Below, piece by piece: positions 57,537 through 64,000 of a DNA stretch of 64,000 nucleotides. The position numbers were made by a program, and so were the translations under genes. Position 1 is the first letter of the stretch, and every line of letters begins with the position of its first letter. The DNA is from Nonomuraea sp. NBC_00507 (lineage in GTDB: Bacteria > Actinomycetota > Actinomycetes > Streptosporangiales > Streptosporangiaceae): NCBI RefSeq assembly GCF_036013525.1, contig NZ_CP107853.1:11098001-11162000 (forward strand). The letters are read 5' to 3'. Below the pieces are notes generated by a model. The model saw only the letters and a program-made list of their open reading frames with translations, was not told the origin of the DNA and did not search any database.

Positions 57537-59156
57537 TCAACGGGCGAACTCCGTGGCGCGCGACTCCCGTACGACCGTGATCCGGATCTGCCCGGGGTAG
57601 GTGAGCTCCTCCTCGACCTGCTTGGCCACGTCCCTGGCGATCACTTGGGCCTGGATGTCGTCGATCGCGTCCGGCTTGACCATGACCCGGATCTCCCGGC
57701 CGGCCTGCATGGCGAACACCTTCTCCACGCCCTCGTACGACTGCGCGATCTCCTCCAACCGCTCCAGCCGCTTGACGTACGCCTCCAGGGACTCGCGGCG
57801 GGCGCCGGGCCGGCTGCCGCTGATCGCGTCGGCGGCCTGCGTGAGCACCGCTTCGACGGTGCGTACCTCGACCTCGTTGTGGTGCGCCTCGATGGCGTGC
57901 ACCACGTCCTCCTCCTCGCCGTAGCGGCGGGCGATCTCCGCGCCGATCAGCGCGTGGCTGCCCTCGACCTCGTGCGTGAGCGCCTTGCCGATGTCGTGCA
58001 GGAGGGCGCAGCGCTTCATCAGCGTCTGGTTCATCTTCAGCTCGGCGGCCATGATCCCGGCGATGTGCGCGGACTCGATGAGGTGCTTGAGCACGTTCTG
58101 CCCGTACGAGGTGCGGTATCTCAGCTGGCCGAGCAGCAGCGTCAGCTCCGGATGCATGTCGGTGATGCCCAGCTCCACCAGGGCGTCCTCACCGGCCCGC
58201 GCGCACAGGTCCTGCACCTCCTGGCGGCTGCGGTCGTGGGCCTCCTCGATGCGCTGCGGGTGGATGCGGCCGTCGAGCACGAGCTTCTCCAGTGTGAGCC
58301 GCGCCGTCTCCCGCCTGACCGGGTCGAAGCACGACAACAACACCGCCTCGGGGGTGTCGTCGATGATGAGATTCACGCCGGTGGTCGACTCGAAGGCCCG
58401 GATGTTGCGGCCCTCGCGGCCGATGATGCGGCCCTTCATCTCGTCCCCAGGCAGGTGCAGCACGCTGACGACCGACTCCGCGGTCTGCTCCGCCGCGACC
58501 CGCTGCACGGCCAGCGTCACGATCTTGGTCGCCCGCTTCTCGCCCTCCTTGCGGGCGTCGCCCTCGATCTCTCTGACGATCAGCGCGGCCTCACGCTTGG
58601 CCTGGTTTTCGATCTCCTTGACCAGCTCGGACTTGGCCTGGTCGGTGGTCAGCCCGGCGACCCGCTCCAAGATGACCCGGCGCTGCTCCTCGACCTGGAG
58701 CAACTCCTCGCGCCGGTCGGCGAGCTCGATCTCGGTCTCGGCCAGTTTTCTGTCCCGCTCGGTCTGCCGTCTGGCCTCCTCATCCAGCCGCTGCTCCCGC
58801 TCGGCCAGCCTGGCCTCCCGGCGTTCGAGGTCGGCACGGAGCTCCTTGAGCTCGGACTTGAGTATCCGGCTCTCCTGCTCGACCTCGCGGCGCATCTGCG
58901 CGGCGCTCTCGGCGGCCGCCTCTGACCTGCGCAGGATCTCATCGGCGTCGGTCTCCGCCTTGTGGCGGATCTCCCGCGCCTCCTCACGTGCCTGCTCGAT
59001 CTCCTCGTGCACGGCCTGCAGCTGCTCGGGGCTCGGCTTGGCCCCCGCTTTCGGTACGCTGCCGGAGGTGCGGCGTATGACGACGAGAAGCGCGACGATC
59101 ATCCCGAACGCGAGCACGAGCACCGCCACCATCAGCACCACGACCAGCGGCCCCAT
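57537..59156 (-). CDS. rny: Ribonuclease Y
   Basis: Membrane-anchored endoribonuclease initiating mRNA decay, 539 residues. In order: an N-terminal membrane segment (MGPLVVVLMVAVLVLAFGMI), a long Glu/Arg/Ala coiled coil to about residue 210, a KH domain (GRIIGREGRNIRAFE), and an HD domain (LLHDIGKALTHEVEGSHALI, HD metal pair). Length, order and position between gluABCD-type genes and recX-recA agree with actinobacterial RNase Y. Confidence 0.95.
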   Translation of the reverse strand: MGPLVVVLMVAVLVLAFGMIVALLVVIRRTSGSVPKAGAKPSPEQLQAVHEEIEQAREEAREIRHKAETDADEILRRSEAAAESAAQMRREVEQESRILKSELKELRADLERREARLAEREQRLDEEARRQTERDRKLAETEIELADRREELLQVEEQRRVILERVAGLTTDQAKSELVKEIENQAKREAALIVREIEGDARKEGEKRATKIVTLAVQRVAAEQTAESVVSVLHLPGDEMKGRIIGREGRNIRAFESTTGVNLIIDDTPEAVLLSCFDPVRRETARLTLEKLVLDGRIHPQRIEEAHDRSRQEVQDLCARAGEDALVELGITDMHPELTLLLGQLRYRTSYGQNVLKHLIESAHIAGIMAAELKMNQTLMKRCALLHDIGKALTHEVEGSHALIGAEIARRYGEEEDVVHAIEAHHNEVEVRTVEAVLTQAADAISGSRPGARRESLEAYVKRLERLEEIAQSYEGVEKVFAMQAGREIRVMVKPDAIDDIQAQVIARDVAKQVEEELTYPGQIRITVVRESRATEFAR

Positions 59157-59680
59157 GTGCGCCCCGCCCTCCTCGCGTCGTCAACACCTCATAACGCGGA
59201 CCAAACATGGGAGGGGTCACAAGCGCGCCGCGCAGAGCCCGTTCGGCGCCGGGATCGATGTCAAGCCAAGGCTGACCGGGCGTCGACTGGGACAGCCGAC
59301 ACCTTGCCCGCCTCGATCAACCAAGCTCGTTCGTCCGTCGTTCACCGGTATGGCAATCCGCGCTGCGCGGAGTAACTCCCTCACTGCCGTCGAGGTTATG
59401 CGTCGAACTGGTCACGAGCAAGCAAACGCACCATCAAGCGTGTCTTACAGGCCTGCAGCTCCACATTCGACCCAATCTCCCCCATTAATGCCGGTATTGC
59501 CCCCATCCGAGCCAGTCAGCCCCCTACGACCAGGCATTCCGGGGACCACGGCGATGGTGGGTGACCTGGTCCGATACAGCCACACCGGGGGGCCCAATCC
59601 CTGCGACAGAGCCGAAAAAGGTGAACGAAACGCAAACTCCCGATCTTTGCCCTGGGAGGGAGAGAGCGGAGCGCCAGAGG
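59157..59680. other. Intergenic region with a possible integrase relic
   Basis: About 520 bases of lower coding quality between rny and recX. One plus-strand frame (about 59330-59460) reads FTGMAIRAARSNS...VEVMRRTGHEQA...VSYRPA, loosely like the HTG/AA/GH/Y pattern of the C-terminus of tyrosine recombinases, but without catalytic residues or intact frame. No terminator or RNA gene seen. Confidence 0.3.
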
Positions 59681-60883
59681 TCAGGGGAAGTCAGCTTCGA
59701 GATCGATGCCTTCCTCCTCCAGGGCCTCCCGGATGACGCGGTAGGCCACGCCGGAGGAGTAGCCCTTGCGGGCGAGCATGCCCGCGAGACGGCGGGTGCG
59801 CGTCTGCGGGTCCAGGGATCGGGTGGCGGCGAGCTTACGGTCCACCAGCCGACGGGCCGTCTCCGCCTCCTGGTCGGGATCCAGGCGCTCCACGGCTTCC
59901 TTCACCGTGTCGTTGTCCACGCCCCGGTGCCGCAACTCAGCCGCCAGCGCACGTCGGGCCAGGCCGCGGCCATGGTGGCGGGAATCGACCCAGGCCGCCG
60001 CGAACGCCTCGTCGTTGATCAGGCCCAGCTCGGAGAACCGGCTGAGCACCGCTTCGGCCGCCTCCGCCGGGACATCACGTTTGCGCAGGGCCTCGGCGAG
60101 CTGGGCTCGCGTCTTGGGGGCCATCGTGAGGAGACGGAGACAAATGGCCCGGGCCACCGACTCCGGGTCGGCATCGGGTCCGGCTCCGGCAGGGCTATCA
60201 GCGTCGGGTCCCTCAGGCTTGCTGCCACGATCCCGTCCGCCCTCAACCTCCCGCCTGCCGGAGCGGCTCCTCCGCCCTCGCTTCTTGGATCGGCCACCGA
60301 AGCCACCGTCGGATCCGCCATCGAAGCGGGCGTCGGATTCGCGGCCCTTGCGCGCTCGTTGGGTGCCGCCGTCCGCCGGCTGCTGTGCGAACCAACTGCT
60401 GCCAGCCAGCACTTCGGAGTGCCACCCGCCGTCCCCATGCTTCCCACCTCCGGGTTCTTCCCAGCGGGACGCCTCATCGCGGGACGCTTCCTCGCCAGCG
60501 TCTGCTTTGGACGGGCCCGCCTGTCCAGCTGGGGCGTGGGTATACGGGCCGTCTGCGGCCATGCTCCTAGCGTCTCTGGCATCGGGGACCTGTGCGTCCT
60601 CCCGGGACGGCGCGTTCACCCTCGAGGGTGGGGATCCGGTCGTAGTGGCCTGATCTTCGTCGGGTCCTGGATCAGAGCCATCAGGTGACGCCTCCGAGGG
60701 CTGGAGACGGTTGCGGTGCTCGCGCCATTCATCTACCGACGGCCAGCCATCCGACGCCGAACGAGCCAGATCTCGTCCGCGCGACCATGCGTCGTTCGGC
60801 GAGCTACCCATAAGCACCCCAGGCGCGGGACTGGTCGGGCCAGGCACCCCGGGGCCGGGGCGCCTGTGGCCAGTTCGTTTCAC
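59681..60883 (-). CDS. recX: Regulatory protein RecX with long disordered N-terminus
   Basis: RecX inhibits or modulates RecA filaments. The conserved RecX domain starts near residue 236: ARAICLRLLTMAPKTRAQLA, RFSELGLINDEAFAAAWVDS, ALAAELRHRGVDNDTVKEAV and MLARKGYSSGVAYRVIREAL. The first 235 residues are low-complexity and charged (Gly/Asp/Arg/Ser-rich, RSKKRGRRSRSGRRE), far longer than the usual RecX of 150-200 residues. The start is uncertain: 60883 or a later ATG (60811) within the extension. It follows recA by 14 bases, the standard operon. Confidence 0.92.
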   Translation of the reverse strand: MKRTGHRRPGPGVPGPTSPAPGVLMGSSPNDAWSRGRDLARSASDGWPSVDEWREHRNRLQPSEASPDGSDPGPDEDQATTTGSPPSRVNAPSREDAQVPDARDARSMAADGPYTHAPAGQAGPSKADAGEEASRDEASRWEEPGGGKHGDGGWHSEVLAGSSWFAQQPADGGTQRARKGRESDARFDGGSDGGFGGRSKKRGRRSRSGRREVEGGRDRGSKPEGPDADSPAGAGPDADPESVARAICLRLLTMAPKTRAQLAEALRKRDVPAEAAEAVLSRFSELGLINDEAFAAAWVDSRHHGRGLARRALAAELRHRGVDNDTVKEAVERLDPDQEAETARRLVDRKLAATRSLDPQTRTRRLAGMLARKGYSSGVAYRVIREALEEEGIDLEADFP

Positions 60884-60897
60884 TCATGGGCGGACGA

Positions 60898-61989
<1,092 letters not shown>

Positions 61990-62097
61990 GGGAGCTCCCC
62001 CTGGAGGGTCGTGGTCCGATCAGTCGAGTGAAAAGCTACGGCCTGCCACCGACATTTTTCTGCGACTGCCGGGGAAGACGTGGCTCGGCGTGGTCCC

Positions 62098-62103
62098 ATC
62101 GTA
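62098..62103 (-). promoter_or_regulatory. Candidate -10 element of recA
   Basis: TACGAT on the minus strand (62103 down to 62098), four bases downstream of the SOS box in the direction of transcription. The corresponding -35 region would be near TGTGAT, with the SOS box between the two elements. Confidence 0.5.
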
Positions 62104-62106
62104 GCC

Positions 62107-62118
62107 GAACGGCTGTTC
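62107..62118. promoter_or_regulatory. LexA binding site (SOS box) of recA
   Basis: GAACGGCTGTTC, a perfect GAAC-N4-GTTC in the context CCGAACGGCTGTTCGA, the actinobacterial LexA consensus. It lies 118 bases upstream of the recA ATG, between the -35 and -10 elements, so LexA would block transcription until DNA damage. Confidence 0.93.
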
Positions 62119-62327
62119 GATCACATCAGGAACACGCGGGAACACGGGCCGCCGTCAAACCGGCCGTCCGCGGGGCGGCGAGGAGGCGCGGGGGCCACTT
62201 GGAACAGCTCCGGGCGGGCCGTGCCCCGGGGCGTCCCGATGACATTCACGACGGTTGGCGCCTGCGTGTTGTCATGCGGGGTGAGCTGGGGAGACTCAGT
62301 GCAGGGGCGAGAGTTGGAGGCGGCGAC

Positions 62328-62603
62328 GTGGCGAGCGGCTATACCGGGGAACGGCGCGCCCATCTCGAGGCACTCGCCGAGTTGCTGCCCAACCAGGGAC
62401 TGGTGAGCCGCCTGGTCGGTGGCGACGATCCGGTGTTGTGGGTGTGGGACCCCAGCACGGGCCGGCAGACGATCATCTTCGCCACCCCGACGGCCCACGG
62501 ATGGCAGTTTCTGTGGTCGAGCGGAGGCCATGGTCGCGCGGACGATCTGGAGCGTACGGCCGGAGCGCTGCGGGAGACCCTGGGCTCAGCGCAGCTTGGG
62601 TGA
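62328..62603 (+). CDS. Small conserved-looking protein divergent from recA
   Basis: A 91-residue cytosolic protein: ERRAHLEALAELLPNQGLVS, then DDPVLWVWDPSTGRQTIIFA, ATPTAHGWQFLWSSG and a C-terminal helix. The GTG at 62328 has GGAGG upstream with good spacing; an open frame from 62028 crosses the recA promoter and is not the gene. No known domain recognised. It overlaps the 3' end of the DUF3046 gene on the other strand by 18 bases. Confidence 0.7.
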   Translation: MASGYTGERRAHLEALAELLPNQGLVSRLVGGDDPVLWVWDPSTGRQTIIFATPTAHGWQFLWSSGGHGRADDLERTAGALRETLGSAQLG

Positions 62604-62780
62604 GACGTCCTCCACCTGGCAGACGGCCCGCCAGACGGTCTTGGCGCTCTCCCCGTCGTTCAGCGCCTGCATGACCGTGCGTCCGCCGAGCGGGGCGATC
62701 ACGTAGTCGCGGGCCCACGACTCGGCGTACGTCTCACCGAAATGAGCCTTCATCCGTCTCCAGAACTCCGTCAACCGCAT
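62586..62780 (-). CDS. DUF3046 family protein
   Basis: A 64-residue protein from the ATG at 62780: MRLTEFWRRMKAHFGETYAE, DYVIAPLGGRTVMQALNDGE, KTVWRAVCQVEDVSPKLR. This matches the short actinobacterial DUF3046 family regularly found upstream of recA. Function unknown. An upstream ATG at 62849 would add 23 unsupported residues. Confidence 0.88.
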   Translation of the reverse strand: MRLTEFWRRMKAHFGETYAESWARDYVIAPLGGRTVMQALNDGESAKTVWRAVCQVEDVSPKLR

Positions 62781-62824
62781 GGAACCAAGTATGGAATCGC
62801 GCGGAGGGTGGGTAAGACAACCGC

Positions 62825-63019
62825 ATGCCAAAGACCGCCAAGTCTTCACCCCCGAAGTCCGCCAAGACGAAGGCCAACCGGAGCAGGCGCCGCCGATTAC
62901 TGCTCACGCTGCGCCTCGCCGTACAGAAGGAGAAAGCCGAGCGATCAGAAAGGCATGCCGGTATCAGACAGGAGCCCCGTGCGGGCAGGCCGCGTACGCG
63001 CAGGGCGTCGCGGCGTTAG
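62825..63019 (+). CDS. Small basic ORF
   Basis: A 64-residue Lys/Arg-rich ORF (MPKTAKSSPPKSAKTKANRS at the start) in a 250-base gap. It has no close ribosome-binding site (GGAGGG is about 19 bases off), no family resemblance, and ordinary composition for Arg-rich random frames. It may not be a gene. Confidence 0.25.
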   Translation: MPKTAKSSPPKSAKTKANRSRRRRLLLTLRLAVQKEKAERSERHAGIRQEPRAGRPRTRRASRR

Positions 63020-63028
63020 CTCACAAGC

Positions 63029-63517
63029 TCACAACACCCGCGCGCCGTACATCTCACCGAGATGGTCGGCGAGCAGCTCCAGCCGGGCGCCATCGGGGTC
63101 CTTGAAGTAAATGGAGGCGCCGCTCTCTATCTGGTGCGGCACGCCGGCCATCTCCAGCTTCCCGCGCAACCGCTCCCACGTGGCGGGGTCGACCGAGATC
63201 GCGATGTGGTGCAGCCCGCCGAGCACCTCCTGGTAGGGGCCCAGGTCGAGCCCCGGGAAGTCGAAGAACGCGAGCAGGTTGCCGTTGCCGATGTCGAAGA
63301 AGAAGTGGTTCGAGCCTTTGTAGTCGCGGTTCTCGATGATCTCCGTGAGCGGGAACTCCAGGAGGTCCTGGTAGAACTGGATGGTGCGCTCCACATTGGA
63401 CGACAGCAGGGCGATGTGGTGCAGCCCGCGCGCGCTGCTCGATGGTCGGCGCGGTAAGACATAGCGCTGCCTGATTTCCGCTCGGCGGGCTTCGATGGCC
63501 GCGTAATCAATGGTCAC
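63029..63517 (-). CDS. VOC-family (glyoxalase/bleomycin-resistance fold) protein
   Basis: A 162-residue protein with one VOC domain: GLHHIALLSSNVERTIQFYQ, LGGLHHIAISVDPATWERLR, ASIYFKDPDGARLELLAD. The metal-binding His/Glu positions of the fold are present (HH, H, E). The GTG at 63517 gives a plausible N-terminus; the frame extends to 63556. Lactoylglutathione lyase-like proteins with this N-terminal helix are often of unknown substrate. It is divergent from the helicase gene. Confidence 0.85.
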   Translation of the reverse strand: MTIDYAAIEARRAEIRQRYVLPRRPSSSARGLHHIALLSSNVERTIQFYQDLLEFPLTEIIENRDYKGSNHFFFDIGNGNLLAFFDFPGLDLGPYQEVLGGLHHIAISVDPATWERLRGKLEMAGVPHQIESGASIYFKDPDGARLELLADHLGEMYGARVL

Positions 63518-63606
63518 GGTCGCTGTATGTCCGCCAGAACCCCGCCTCAATCGCACGCTGCCGCGCCAATGCGATTTCTGTCGGTGGCGCGAGGCAGTAT
63601 GTCCTG

Positions 63607-64000
63607 GTGAGCTCGCTAGCCCAGTTCAGCCAGATGACCAGGCAATGGTTCGCTGGAGCCTTCCAAGCTCCCACGGCCGCCCAGGAGGGGGCGTGGGAGT
63701 CGATCTCGCGTGGCGACAACACCCTGGTCGTCGCGCCCACCGGGTCGGGCAAGACGCTGGCGGCGTTCCTGTGGTCGCTCGACCGGCTGGCGGCAGCGCC
63801 GCCCAAAGGGCCGCTCCAAGAGCCGCTCAAAGGGCCGGCCGGGCGCAAGGGGACGCGGGTGCTCTACGTGTCGCCGCTCAAGGCGCTGGCCGTCGACGTG
63901 GAGCGCAACCTGCGCGCGCCGTTGGCCGGGCTCAAGCAGACGGCGCGGCGGCTCGGGCTGCCCGTGCCGGAGATCTCGGTGGCGATCCGCTCCGGCGACA
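63607..64000 (+). CDS. lhr: Lhr-family ATP-dependent helicase, N-terminal part, runs off the window
   Basis: SF2 helicase involved in DNA repair. The first 131 residues are present: FSQMTRQWFAGAFQAPTAAQ (Q motif region), Walker A VAPTGSGKTLAAFLW, and TRVLYVSPLKALAVDVERN, characteristic of Lhr. The GTG at 63607 gives MSSLAQFSQM. Between motif I and Ia there is a short Pro/Lys insertion (PPKGPLQEPLKGPAGRKG). The rest lies beyond the window. Confidence 0.9.
   Translation, partial: MSSLAQFSQMTRQWFAGAFQAPTAAQEGAWESISRGDNTLVVAPTGSGKTLAAFLWSLDRLAAAPPKGPLQEPLKGPAGRKGTRVLYVSPLKALAVDVERNLRAPLAGLKQTARRLGLPVPEISVAIRSGD

Noticed and set aside
62028..62327. Upstream extension of the small gene divergent from recA
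   Set aside because: It would run through the recA promoter and SOS box; GGAGG before the GTG at 62328 marks the likely start.

Overview
The window is high-GC, high-coding-density chromosomal DNA of an actinomycete. Housekeeping gene order (recA-recX, rny, gluABCD, miaB, miaA-dapF, hflX; and lepA, rpsT, holA, comEC, comEA, degV) is the arrangement known from Streptomyces and Streptosporangiaceae-like genomes. GTG starts are common and a perfect actinobacterial LexA box lies in front of recA. Genus assignment (something like Nonomuraea) is only an impression. I saw no rRNA, tRNA, CRISPR array, intact prophage or intact insertion sequence.

Layout. 1-2029: lepA (5' part), a glycosidase-fold exported protein, and rpsT with its terminator. 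2126-11159: an accessory block of a four-gene ABC exporter, a quinone-oxidoreductase-like gene and a divergent CGNR regulator with a palindromic operator. 11292-19151: holA, an AAA ATPase with a nuclease-like C-terminus, comEC, comEA and a DegV protein; the last three each carry an in-frame tandem repeat of a different period. 19191-23111: hutI behind a small coupled leader ORF, hflX, and a DUF4097-type lipoprotein. 23189-29506: a promoter-operator followed by aceB-glcDEF-iclR, a glycolate/glyoxylate oxidation operon in which GlcDEF makes glyoxylate and malate synthase condenses it with acetyl-CoA. 29526-37453: DUF2277, a probably cytosolic metzincin-like protein behind an RBS-masking hairpin, a two-component system with a PepSY protein, several exported proteins of unknown role and a PEP-mutase-like enzyme. 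37429-43707: rnz and ogt head to head with overlapping start codons, then miaA, dapF, and two conserved unknowns.

43731-49646 is an accessory region: noncoding repeats, an SDR enzyme, decayed toxin-antitoxin loci (a truncated HigB-like toxin before an intact HigA-like gene, an RHH/PIN pair whose PIN partner lacks acidic residues, an orphan RHH antitoxin), a secreted HNH nuclease, and an HxlR regulator divergent from a tautomerase across a near-perfect 18-bp inverted repeat.

49741-64000: miaB, the gluABCD glutamate importer with intercistronic hairpins and a second binding protein, an S9 peptidase, RNase Y, recX with a very long disordered N-terminus, recA with SOS box, small conserved genes, a VOC protein, and the 5' part of an Lhr helicase.

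I did not find a clearly new multigene system. The most promising leads are the metzincin with its masked ribosome-binding site, the AAA ATPase locus with its two operator-like palindromes, the three neighbouring genes with repeat insertions, and the toxin-antitoxin graveyard.
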